A DNA stretch of 24,007 bases from CAZWVM01 sp964637705 (GTDB taxonomy: Bacteria > UBA8481), in contig CAZWVM010000032.1 of NCBI GenBank assembly GCA_964637705.1, positions 1-24,007 of the forward strand, written 5' to 3'. This document shows positions 6,992 through 14,703 of the stretch, piece by piece. The notes under the pieces are model-generated. The model worked only from the letters and a program-made list of their open reading frames with translations. It did not search any database and was not told the DNA's origin. Made by a program: the position numbers and the translations under genes. The stretch's first letter is position 1; each line of letters begins with the position of its first letter.

Positions 6992-8919
6992 CGAACGGCG
7001 CCGTTCTGCTCCTGCTCACCTGCTGCCTCTCCGCGCTTATGGCATTCCTGGGACTACCGCCCCTGCCATTCGCGGTTCTCGTGGGAACCGGGCTCATTCT
7101 CTTTTTCGTCCTGCCGTTCGCGCCGCTCTCCTTCTTCCTGGCCGGGGGCCGTCGCGCCGCGCTTCCTCTGCTCCTGCCCGTCGGCATCGTCTTCGGAACG
7201 ATCCTCCTCTCGCTCGCGCAGGCCTCCGGTTTCTTCGGATCGGCCGCCTTTCTCCTCGGGGGCGCCGGGTTCCTGGTCCTGGGTCTGGAGAGGCGGAGGA
7301 TTCTTTCGTTCCTCGGCGAGACATCCCCCGCGTTCCGTCTCCTGGCCGTGTTTCTCCTTCTCGGGGCGGTGTGGATCCTGCCGGCGACGAGCGGGGACGC
7401 GACGATCCGGCCGGACGGCTCGATCCGCTTCGCGACGCAGGACGGCATCTACCACGTCTCCGTGATCAAGCAATGCCTGCTTTCCGCGTGGCCTCAGCAA
7501 CCGAACCTGGGCGCGGAGAAGATGCACTACCACTTCTTCATGCATGCCTACACCGCCCACGTCTCGCGCCTGAGCGGACTCGATGTCGAAACGGTGTATG
7601 GCCATTGGGGGCGCGTCGTCGGCCTGCTTTCCTTCGTGACGGCATTCTTCTTCCTCGCGGAACGCCTGCTGCCCGGTCGCGCCTGGGTGTCAGCCGCGAT
7701 GCTCACCGTGCTCATGGCGCACGGCCTCCACACGGCCTGGTACTGGATCCTGGCTCTCGGGGACGGAGTCGGTCCCGCCACGACGTTCTTCTCGCCGACC
7801 CACGGGATCCGGCAGATGGCTCAGTTCTTCCTGTTCGGAGCGTTCTTCGAGCAGGCCGTGGTCTGCGGCGTGATCTTCGGGTTCGACCGCGTCCGCACCT
7901 GGCCGCGACGGGCCGTCCTGGGCCTTCTGCTCGGGGCCAGCGCGGGATTTCACATTCCCCTGGCCGCGCACGCGACCGTGGCCCTGGGCGTCGCCGCCTG
8001 CTACGAGGCGTGGAGCGAGCGCCGGTGGAGCGGGTTCGCGACGTCCGCGGCGTCGAGCGGGGTCCTGGGCGTTCTGCTGGCGACGGGTATCCTGGGCGGC
8101 GGATACGGGGACGCGACGGGCTACGTTCCCGATGCGAGCTCGCTCCGAATCGCGATTCCGCTTCTGCTCGAGGGCTTGAAGTGGTTCGGAATCGAAACGA
8201 TCGGGCTGGCCCTGCCCCTCGCCCTTCTGGCACGCCGGCGACACCCATCGCCGGGCCTGGCGGCCGCCTGCGCCGGGGCCCTGATCGGGCCCCTCCTTCT
8301 GCTCTGCTACAACGCTCCTCCCAAGATCATGATCAGCGCGCTCTATTTCCTCCAGTTTCCCTCCGCCTTTCTCCCGATCCTTTCCCTGGTTCTCGTCTCG
8401 TCGCTCGGCACGTCGCGAGGGTCCCGGGTGGCGGCACTGATGGTGACGCTGCTCTTCATCGCGCAAATTCTTGCCGGCTTCGTCAACGGGGCCGGGATCA
8501 CGCGGTGCCGCGGCGTGAACAAGGTGATTCCCCCCGAATTGGTCGCGCCGCTCAAGGTGCTCGCGGGCGTTGAGGCCGATCCGCGCCGGCTCGTGGCGAC
8601 CAACAGCATCCTGGAACCGAACCCCTTGAGGAGCGGTACCCTGGTTTCGGCCGTCACCGGGCACCCCGTGCTCCTGGAAGGGGAGGATTTCTGTGCCGTT
8701 CTCGAGAGGAACGATGCCCGGGAGGCGTTGCGGCTCACGCAGAACGTTTTCACCGATACTTTCGATGCCGGTTTGGGGGAGCGATTGAAAGAGATGGGGG
8801 TCTTCGCCCTCGTCGAGTTCGAGACGGGTCCGCGCGCGGCCACTCCTCTCCGCGAGAGCTGGCCACCGCTGGCGTCAACCCGTTCGGTGAGGATCCTCGC
8901 GGCGTATCCGGATCGATAG
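6988..8919 (+). CDS. Large polytopic membrane protein, GT-C glycosyltransferase-like
   Basis: The start is GTG at 6988, in a GTGA overlap with rimI, giving 643 residues. About 12-13 hydrophobic segments fill residues 4 to about 510. A soluble C-terminal region of about 130 residues begins near GVNKVIPPELV. The first long loop contains QDGIYHVSVIKQ followed by GAEKMHYHFFMH, an acidic and histidine pattern reminiscent of the catalytic first loop of GT-C enzymes that use polyprenyl-phosphate sugars. I cannot place it in a named family. The neighbouring GT2 gene could supply such a donor. Its 3' end overlaps that gene, tail to tail, by 45 bases. Alternatives are a lipid-carrier O-antigen ligase or polymerase. 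Confidence 0.75.
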   Translation: MTNGAVLLLLTCCLSALMAFLGLPPLPFAVLVGTGLILFFVLPFAPLSFFLAGGRRAALPLLLPVGIVFGTILLSLAQASGFFGSAAFLLGGAGFLVLGLERRRILSFLGETSPAFRLLAVFLLLGAVWILPATSGDATIRPDGSIRFATQDGIYHVSVIKQCLLSAWPQQPNLGAEKMHYHFFMHAYTAHVSRLSGLDVETVYGHWGRVVGLLSFVTAFFFLAERLLPGRAWVSAAMLTVLMAHGLHTAWYWILALGDGVGPATTFFSPTHGIRQMAQFFLFGAFFEQAVVCGVIFGFDRVRTWPRRAVLGLLLGASAGFHIPLAAHATVALGVAACYEAWSERRWSGFATSAASSGVLGVLLATGILGGGYGDATGYVPDASSLRIAIPLLLEGLKWFGIETIGLALPLALLARRRHPSPGLAAACAGALIGPLLLLCYNAPPKIMISALYFLQFPSAFLPILSLVLVSSLGTSRGSRVAALMVTLLFIAQILAGFVNGAGITRCRGVNKVIPPELVAPLKVLAGVEADPRRLVATNSILEPNPLRSGTLVSAVTGHPVLLEGEDFCAVLERNDAREALRLTQNVFTDTFDAGLGERLKEMGVFALVEFETGPRAATPLRESWPPLASTRSVRILAAYPDR

Positions 8920-9597
8920 CTTCGCGACCTGGGCGAGGTTCGAGAGGATCGTGCGCAGGTTGTTGACCTTTGAGGAGCCCGCCGACCGGTTTCTCATCTC
9001 GATCGGGAGCGTTCGGATCCGGCACCTGGTTCGGGCGGCGCGCAGGATGAATTCCATCAGGATCGCCCAGCCTCTTCCCTCGGAAACGAGAGGGAACCGG
9101 GAGAGCAGCTCGCGCCGGAACATCAGGATCCCCTGGAAACGGGGCATGGCGCCGAAGCAGGCGTCGTAGAGCCGGCGTTCCAGCCACGAGAGGATACGCG
9201 CCGGACCGCGACGCGTCTCGTCGGGCAGGTATCCGAGCACGAGATCGGCGTCCTTGATCGCGTCGAGATAGAGTGGTATCCACGAGGCGGCGAACTGGCC
9301 ATCGGCCGGATAGAAGGTGACGAGTTTCCCCCGTGCCTCGGTGAAACCGGTACGGTAGACGCCCCCCAGACCTCGATTGGTTTCGTGCCGGATCACGCGC
9401 GTCTCACCGCGGCTCGCGGCGAAGGACTCGGCGATGGAACGCGTGCGGTCCGTGCTGCCATCGTCGACAACGAGGATCTCGAACGGGCCCCCGACCTGAT
9501 CGAGTTGCGATCGGAGCTCGTCCAGGAACGGGGCGATGCTTTGCTCCTCGTTGTAGGCCATGACGACGACCGTCAATTCAATGTTTCGCTCCGACAT
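8875..9597 (-). CDS. GT2 family glycosyltransferase, dolichyl-phosphate mannosyltransferase-like
   Basis: The 240-residue protein has a GT-A fold: VVVMAYNEEQSIAPFL at residues 10-25, the nucleotide-binding LVVDDGSTDRT, NRGLGGVYRTGF, and YPADGQ in place of the usual metal-binding D-x-D triplet, as in polyprenol-phosphate hexose synthases. There is no C-terminal membrane segment, so it resembles the short soluble DPM1 type. The likely reaction is transfer of a hexose from a nucleotide sugar to polyprenyl phosphate at the cytoplasmic face; donor and product are inferred. TATGCT (complement of 9607-9612) lies nine bases before the ATG and may be its -10 element. It diverges from the DegT gene across a 99-base spacer. 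Confidence 0.85.
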   Translation of the reverse strand: MSERNIELTVVVMAYNEEQSIAPFLDELRSQLDQVGGPFEILVVDDGSTDRTRSIAESFAASRGETRVIRHETNRGLGGVYRTGFTEARGKLVTFYPADGQFAASWIPLYLDAIKDADLVLGYLPDETRRGPARILSWLERRLYDACFGAMPRFQGILMFRRELLSRFPLVSEGRGWAILMEFILRAARTRCRIRTLPIEMRNRSAGSSKVNNLRTILSNLAQVAKLSIRIRREDPHRTG

Positions 9598-9673
9598 GAC
9601 GTTCCGAGCATAACGCCGCTTGGTTTCGAATGCACTTTCTTCGCGCGGGAGCGGGTGCTAGAGTCGAAGCGAC

Positions 9674-9700
9674 ATGGAGTCGTTCCGGAGGCCGATGTGA
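9674..9700 (+). CDS. Possible 8-codon leader ORF ahead of the aminotransferase
   Basis: ATG at 9674 opens MESFRRPM and stops with TGA at 9698-9700, which overlaps the GTG start of the next gene as GTGA. TAGAGT (9659-9664) lies nine bases before this ATG and could be a -10 element. The ribosome binding site of the main gene (GGAGG, 9687-9691) lies inside this ORF. It may be a coupling peptide or simply chance. Confidence 0.15.
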   Translation: MESFRRPM

Positions 9701-10875
9701 AGAAACGCCCGCTTCATTCCGCCCCGCCTTCCCGGACGGTGCCGCTCTCGCGCCCCGATTTCGGGCCCGAGGCGCTCAAGAGGGTTCGCGAGGTACTCGA
9801 CGACGGTTGGGTGACGCAGGGGCCCCGCGTCGAGGCGTTCGAAAGGGCCTTCGCCGCGAAGACGGGCGCACGGCACGCGGTCGCCGTCACGTCGGCGACG
9901 ACCGGTTTGCACCTCGTGATGGCCTGCCTCGGCATCGGGCGCGGCGACGAGGTGATCGTGCCGGGGTTCACCTTCGTGGCCACGGCCAACGCCGTGATCC
10001 ACGCCGGCGCCCGGCCGGTGCTCGCCGACGTTTCGCCCCGCGATTACAACATGACGCCGGCCGACGCGAAACGCCGCATCACGCGCCGGACCCGGGCGAT
10101 TCTCCTGGTACACCAGTTCGGGCATCCCGCGGACCTGGCCGGCTTCCGGCGCCTCTGTCGCGAAGAGGACATCCTGCTCATCGAGGACGCGGCCTGCGCG
10201 ATCGGATCCCTCTGGAAGAACAGGCCGATCGGCGACGGATCCGCGCCCGCCGTCTTCTCCCTGCATCCCCGCAAGGTGATCACCACCGGTGAGGGCGGCA
10301 TGATCGTCACGAACGACGACGAGCTGGCGGCCCGTCTACGTTCGGCTCGTTTCCACGGTGCCATGGCGTCGACCCAGTGGAAGAAGCCCTTCGAGACGGG
10401 CGTCGGAGAAGTCTTCGCCATGGCGGGATGGAACTACAAGATGACGGACATCCAGGCGGCGATCGGATTGGAGCAGCTGGAACACCTGGAGGAATTCGTC
10501 GAGCGGCGCCGTCATCTCGCCGGGAGGTACGATCTCGCTTTCCGGAGGATCAAGGGAGTGACCGTCGCGCGCGACCGTCGCGGGGCGATGGGGAACGGGC
10601 AGTCGTATTACATCCTCCTGCCCGATCACCCGACGCGGGAGCGGGTGCACAAGTGGCTCACCAAGAACCACGTGATGACAAGGCGTGGCATGCAATCGCT
10701 CAATGCCCTTCCCTACCTCTGCGCCCGGTTCGGATCGGTCATCCTCGAGCGGGCCGAGCAAATCAGCGCGCGGGGGATCTTCCTGCCCCTCTATCCTGGG
10801 CTCAAGGAAAGGGACCAGAACCGGGTCGTTGAACTCGTGAGGGAATCCATCTCTCCCCGATTCAGCATCGCCTGA
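9697..10875 (+). CDS. DegT/DnrJ/EryC1-family PLP aminotransferase, probably acting on a nucleotide sugar
   Basis: The 392-residue protein is a complete fold-type I aminotransferase of the DegT family. Visible marks are the substrate segment LDDGWVTQGPRVEAFE (residues 30-45), AVTSATTGLH of the PLP phosphate site, the family block DEVIVPGFTFVATANAV, LIEDAACAIGS with the PLP-ring aspartate, and SLHPRKVITTGEGG with the Schiff-base lysine Lys193. Such enzymes aminate 3- or 4-keto-hexoses linked to UDP, dTDP or GDP, making amino sugars for envelope glycans. GTG 9697 is chosen because GGAGG lies five bases upstream and the domain begins just after it. It converges on a formyltransferase gene; N-formylated amino sugars need exactly this enzyme pair, but the link is inferred. 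Confidence 0.9.
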   Translation: MKKRPLHSAPPSRTVPLSRPDFGPEALKRVREVLDDGWVTQGPRVEAFERAFAAKTGARHAVAVTSATTGLHLVMACLGIGRGDEVIVPGFTFVATANAVIHAGARPVLADVSPRDYNMTPADAKRRITRRTRAILLVHQFGHPADLAGFRRLCREEDILLIEDAACAIGSLWKNRPIGDGSAPAVFSLHPRKVITTGEGGMIVTNDDELAARLRSARFHGAMASTQWKKPFETGVGEVFAMAGWNYKMTDIQAAIGLEQLEHLEEFVERRRHLAGRYDLAFRRIKGVTVARDRRGAMGNGQSYYILLPDHPTRERVHKWLTKNHVMTRRGMQSLNALPYLCARFGSVILERAEQISARGIFLPLYPGLKERDQNRVVELVRESISPRFSIA

Positions 10876-10908
10876 TCGTTCATACCCGGTTTCTCTCCGG
10901 GCGCCGAC

Positions 10909-11850
10909 TCAGAGGCCGTCCATCCTCCGCGCGCGGAGCCCGGTGAAACAACGGGCGGCAGGCCCCCGTTTCACTTCCTCCCCGGAGGCGACGTGCAATC
11001 GGAGTATGCCGTTGCCGCAGGCGACATCGACGTTTTCATCGCCCATGGCGACAATCGTGCCTGGTGCTCGATCCGCGGGACCCTCGAGCGGGCTGGCGCG
11101 CCAGACGCGGATTCGCATGCCCTCGATCTCGGTGAAGGCTCCGGGATAGGGTTCGGCCTGGGCACGCACGAAATCGAAAAGCCTGTTCGCGGGTTCGCGC
11201 CAGTCGATCCGGCCGTCCTCGGGGCGGCGGATGCCGAACGAGGAGGCCCCGGTTTCCTCCTGGGGCGCGGGCGAGAGCGATCCGTCCGTCATGCCCGGAA
11301 GAATCCGCCGGAGCAGGAGAAGAGCCTCTTCCTCGAGACGATCCAGCACGTCTCCGACGTAATCCCCGGGTCCGATCGGCACGCGCGCTTGTCCCCACAG
11401 GGGCCCCTGGTCCATGCGCTCGGTCATCGCGAAGAGGCTGACGCCGGTTTCTCTTTCGCCATGGATCATCGCCCACACGAGGGGGGCGCTGCCGCGGTAC
11501 CGGGGCAGCAGGGAGAAATGGATGCCGTGGAATCCCCGGGGGACGAGGTTCAAAAGGCTGGGGCGGATCAGCCAGTACCAACCGGCGACGAGGCAGAAAT
11601 CAGGATGGAATGACCGGACACTGTGCGTGGCTTCGTCGTTGTCGCCGGCCACAACCAGGTTCAATCCCGTCGCATCCGCGTGGCGGCGCCATCCGTCGTA
11701 GCACGTTCTCACGTCGGCGCGATCGTCGATCGTCACGGCGCCGACGACGCGGGGGCCCAGCATCTCCTGGAGCAACGTGAGAATCCTGAGTCCCAGCCTC
11801 TTGCTGCCGAGGAGGAGGATCCGATCGGCCCGGGGCCTCGAAACGTTCAC
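10909..11850 (-). CDS. Formyltransferase of the Fmt/ArnA superfamily with an altered active site
   Basis: The 313-residue protein has the N10-formyl-tetrahydrofolate fold (residues 1 to about 200) and an Fmt-like C-terminal domain (FGIRRPEDGRIDW, then RAQAEPYPGAF). In Fmt and ArnA the catalytic triad is Asn-x-His ... Asp. Here the segment reads HGIHFSLLPRYRGSAP, so His111 and Asp147 (ERMDQG) are kept at the normal 36-residue spacing but Asn is replaced by Gly109. It starts with GTG, overlapping the MBOAT stop as GTGA, as the last gene of the carrier-ligase-MBOAT operon. It is unlikely to be the housekeeping tRNA enzyme. Candidate acceptors are a sugar amine or an aminoacyl group on the carrier protein. 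Confidence 0.85.
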   Translation of the reverse strand: MNVSRPRADRILLLGSKRLGLRILTLLQEMLGPRVVGAVTIDDRADVRTCYDGWRRHADATGLNLVVAGDNDEATHSVRSFHPDFCLVAGWYWLIRPSLLNLVPRGFHGIHFSLLPRYRGSAPLVWAMIHGERETGVSLFAMTERMDQGPLWGQARVPIGPGDYVGDVLDRLEEEALLLLRRILPGMTDGSLSPAPQEETGASSFGIRRPEDGRIDWREPANRLFDFVRAQAEPYPGAFTEIEGMRIRVWRASPLEGPADRAPGTIVAMGDENVDVACGNGILRLHVASGEEVKRGPAARCFTGLRARRMDGL

Positions 11851-12890
11851 GAGGTCACCCCCAGGACCCTCCCGATCGCACCGGCCAGTTCCCCCGGCGA
11901 GAATCGGAAGACGAGGAATCCGCCGATGACGAAGAGATAGGTGAGAGTCCATCCCACCGGTTTCGGCATTCGGCCCTTCCACTCGCTGCAGACGACGACG
12001 CCGACCGCGTGGTAGGCACCGAAAAGCAGGTAGCGCGCCTCGAAACCGTGCCAGAGACCCATGAGCAGGAAAGTCGTTCCCGCGGAGAGCATGCCGGCGA
12101 GGCGCTCCGGGCAGGAGGTGCGGCCCAGGGCCTGTCCCACGGGGAGAAAGACATGATCGCGCAGCCACGACGTGAGCGACGCGTGCCAGCGCCGCCAGAA
12201 ATCGAGGAGATCCGTCGCCAGGAGCGGCCACCGGAAGTTTTCGGTCAACCGGTAACCGAGAAGGCGGCCCGAACCGATCGCGATGTCGGAGTAGGCCGAG
12301 AAGTCGAGATAGAGGGACCAGGCCGCCAGGTTGGCGAGAACGAAGAGGTCCCAGGGACCGGTGGCTCCGGCGAGCCCCCCGGCGAGCGTGATCTGACGCT
12401 CGATCCACGAGACGGCGACGACCTTCTTGAAGACGCCCTCCGCCATCCGCCTCACCGCCGCGACCGACTCGGCGCCCGACCACGGCAGGGACCGGTCGCG
12501 GGCGAATCCGCTTCTCTCGATGGGGCCGGCCGCGAAGGAGGCGGGCAGGGCGAGAAGGACCAGGGTTTCGGCAAACGACTCGGCCTGCCGGCGCGGACGC
12601 CCGGCGACGAGAAGGAGATGGTGGGTTTTCAGGGCGAGGTAGGAAAAACCGACCAGTTCGACGCCGCCCAGCCTCTGGGCGCACCAGGCGAGATACAGGA
12701 TGATGACGGCGAGGACGACGATGGGCTTCCGGCGCGCGGCGTCGTTCATCCTCGCGACCGAGACGGCGCGGACCAGGGCGCACGCGAGGAGTGCCGCGAC
12801 GGCCGCGCGGGCACCGAAGAGGGAGGCCGTCAAGGCGAGGAAGACGGCGGCGCGGATGCCGGTCGCGCGGCCGATCTCAGAAGCGGGCAT
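11847..12890 (-). CDS. MBOAT-family membrane acyltransferase, DltB/AlgI-like
   Basis: MBOAT proteins of this class pass an acyl group across the membrane to an extracytoplasmic acceptor. The 347-residue protein shows the family blocks AAGPIERS, LYLDFSAYSDIAIGSGRLLG, ENFRWPLLATDLLDFWRRWHASLTSWL (split here as residues about 215-241, with His236) and MGLWHGFEARYLL with the catalytic histidine His281. It is somewhat short for DltB or AlgI (about 400-500), with a reduced N-terminal part. The ATG lies inside the last codons of the DltX-like gene (14-base overlap), so translation is coupled. Its neighbours (carrier protein, ligase, DltX-like peptide) support acyl transfer from a carrier protein rather than from CoA. 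Confidence 0.92.
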   Translation of the reverse strand: MPASEIGRATGIRAAVFLALTASLFGARAAVAALLACALVRAVSVARMNDAARRKPIVVLAVIILYLAWCAQRLGGVELVGFSYLALKTHHLLLVAGRPRRQAESFAETLVLLALPASFAAGPIERSGFARDRSLPWSGAESVAAVRRMAEGVFKKVVAVSWIERQITLAGGLAGATGPWDLFVLANLAAWSLYLDFSAYSDIAIGSGRLLGYRLTENFRWPLLATDLLDFWRRWHASLTSWLRDHVFLPVGQALGRTSCPERLAGMLSAGTTFLLMGLWHGFEARYLLFGAYHAVGVVVCSEWKGRMPKPVGWTLTYLFVIGGFLVFRFSPGELAGAIGRVLGVTS

Positions 12891-12990
12891 ACACGAATGC
12901 CGCGACGGATGGTCCCGTGGCGGCCCAATAGAGGAGGCTGGCGACGAGAAGCCAGAAGGCGACCATGAGATCCTTGAGCACGGGATTCAT
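12877..12990 (-). CDS. DltX-like single-span peptide of 37 residues ending in F-x-Y-x-x-F
   Basis: The ATG at 12990 lies two bases after the ligase stop. The peptide has a short N-terminus (MNPVLKDL), one membrane span at about residues 8-26, and ends AAFVYARF with Phe32, Tyr34 and the C-terminal Phe37. In D-alanylation operons DltX is a small membrane protein with a conserved C-terminal F-x-Y-x-x-F, whose tyrosine has been proposed as the acyl acceptor between DltB and DltD. The position beside an AMP ligase, carrier protein and MBOAT is also Dlt-like. The peptide is smaller than Firmicute DltX (about 45-50 residues). The identity rests on motif, size, topology and context together. Confidence 0.75.
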   Translation of the reverse strand: MNPVLKDLMVAFWLLVASLLYWAATGPSVAAFVYARF

Positions 12991-12992
12991 CT

Positions 12993-14702
12993 TCACGCGT
13001 CGCCGCCTTCCGCGAAACACTCTTCGTACTTCTTCCGGTTCTCCTCGCGGCTGATCTTGCCGCTCGTCGTCTTGACGAGCCAGCGCTCCTCGACGATCCG
13101 CACTTCGTTCGCGACGCAATCGAGGTGGCGGGCGACATCCCTCCGGATCTCGGCTTCGATGGCCGCGGCATCCCGCGGATTCGCGGCGTCACGCTCGGCC
13201 ACGATCACGACGTCCTCGGTGCCGGTTTCGGCGCTGGGAACCCCGAAGGCGACGGCGCGCCCGCCCTTGACCCCGGGCACCGCCGATACGACGGCCTCGA
13301 TATCGCTCGCGTGGAAATTCCGTCCCCCCTGGATGAGGATCTCCTTGGAGCGGCCGCACACGACGAGTTCACGGCCGACGAGGTATCCGAGGTCGCCCGT
13401 GCGATACCAGCCGTCTCTCAGGAGTTCCCGGTCGAGATCGGGCCGCCGGTGGAATCCTTTCAGGAGGCACCCGCTGCGGATCCAAATCTCGCCGACGAGA
13501 CGCTCGTCGAGCGGGATTCCCCGCGCGTCCCGGATCGAGATCTCCATCCCGGGGAGGGCCGCGCCGACGCCGAGGAATTCGAGTGAGGCCGGTTCCGTCG
13601 ACGCGCAGGAGACGGCGCGACGGCGCTCCTGGAACTCGGCCCGGAGGATCCGGTCGCGGAAGGGAGGGGTTCCCGGCCGGGTCTGCGTCACGGCAAAGGT
13701 GTTTTCGGCCATGGCGTAGGAGATCGCCAGGCGGTCGCCCAGGGACGGATAACGGGCGGCGAAGGCATCGTGGGTTGAGGGCCGGCAGACTTCGGAACAG
13801 TTGATGATGAGCCTCAGCGAGGAGAGGTCGAGCCGCTCTGTCGCCCGGACCGGCACGAAGCGGGCGAGGATTTCGAGGGCGAAGTTGGGCAGCCAGCAGA
13901 GGGTGGCCCGGCGCTCGGCGGCGACGCGCCACAGCAGCGCCGGATCCGCGACCCAGTCGAAGGGCGAGAGCGTCACGACGGGCACCCGTGCCAGGGCGGG
14001 CAGAAGGAAGCAGGCGACGAGACCCATGTCGTGGTAGAGGGGAAGCCAGCTCGCGATGACGTCGTTTCCGTCGAGCTGGAGCGCGCCCGAGAGGATGCTG
14101 ATCTGCGTGAGCATGGCCTGGTGCGAGAGCGCCACACCCTTGTGGAGGCCGGTCGTGCCGGACGAATGCTGAAGAAGCAGAATGTCACCGGGAGAGGGGA
14201 GCACGGCGTCCGACGCCGGCAGGGGCTTCACTCCTTCGAGGAGCGCCCGGAAGTCCAGAATGCCTTCCCGGCGCGCGAACGAGCCGTTGCCCGCCTCCGC
14301 CGCGAAGGCCGGATAGGTCACGATCCAGCGGGCGCCGCTGTGCTCGAAGAGCCCCTGCAGGTAGCGCCAGTACACCGCCGGGTCGACGCGCGGGGAGGGA
14401 AAGGCGAGGATCGAGGGCACGGCGCCGGCGAGGAGAATCCCGTAGAAGAGAGAGAAGATCTCCGGAGAAGGCGGCAGCACGAGAAGGACGATTTCGCCGG
14501 GACGGACGCCGGCGCGCCGCAAACCCGAGGCGAAGCGCGCGGCTTCGTCCCCGAGTTCCGTCCAGAGCAGAGGCCGCGGCGTGCCGCTCCGGTCCGCGAA
14601 CCACCCGAAGGGGCGGTCCGCCTCCTCGTCGACGGCCGCGAGAAACGCGGCGGTGACCGTGGTGGCGCCGCGAAGGTGAGCGACCGCCGGCGGAATGACC
14701 AA
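12993..14702 (-). CDS. Acyl-AMP ligase, fatty-acyl-AMP-ligase (FAAL)-like
   Basis: An adenylate-forming enzyme of 569 residues. Motifs are the P-loop-like LLLQHSSGTTGLHKG (about residues 175-190), LPLYHDMGL (about 220-228) typical of FAALs, YAMAENTFAVTQ, TGDLGYL (about 437), GRSKEILIQGGRN and the C-terminal catalytic lysine in KTTSGKIS (Lys549). Length and motif wording favour the FAAL group over DltA. It should activate a carboxylic acid with ATP and load it on the adjacent carrier protein. The start appears to be TTG at 14702, with one base between it and the carrier stop (TGA-G-TTG), so it is translationally coupled; no better start is visible. The acyl substrate cannot be read from sequence. 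Confidence 0.88.
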   Translation of the reverse strand: MVIPPAVAHLRGATTVTAAFLAAVDEEADRPFGWFADRSGTPRPLLWTELGDEAARFASGLRRAGVRPGEIVLLVLPPSPEIFSLFYGILLAGAVPSILAFPSPRVDPAVYWRYLQGLFEHSGARWIVTYPAFAAEAGNGSFARREGILDFRALLEGVKPLPASDAVLPSPGDILLLQHSSGTTGLHKGVALSHQAMLTQISILSGALQLDGNDVIASWLPLYHDMGLVACFLLPALARVPVVTLSPFDWVADPALLWRVAAERRATLCWLPNFALEILARFVPVRATERLDLSSLRLIINCSEVCRPSTHDAFAARYPSLGDRLAISYAMAENTFAVTQTRPGTPPFRDRILRAEFQERRRAVSCASTEPASLEFLGVGAALPGMEISIRDARGIPLDERLVGEIWIRSGCLLKGFHRRPDLDRELLRDGWYRTGDLGYLVGRELVVCGRSKEILIQGGRNFHASDIEAVVSAVPGVKGGRAVAFGVPSAETGTEDVVIVAERDAANPRDAAAIEAEIRRDVARHLDCVANEVRIVEERWLVKTTSGKISREENRKKYEECFAEGGDA

Positions 14703-14703
14703 C

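Noticed and set aside
9385..9696. Long upstream extension of the aminotransferase frame
   Set aside because: It runs antisense through the GT2 gene and lacks domain content; GTG 9697 has a well-placed GGAGG.
10885..10901. CCCGG-N7-CCGGG hairpin between the convergent aminotransferase and formyltransferase genes
   Set aside because: The stem is only five base pairs and no T-run follows on either strand, so I do not call a terminator.
11851..12783. Upstream extension of the formyltransferase frame through the MBOAT gene
   Set aside because: The extension has no domain and would overlap the MBOAT gene completely; the GTG in the GTGA overlap at 11850 gives a normal Fmt-like N-terminus.
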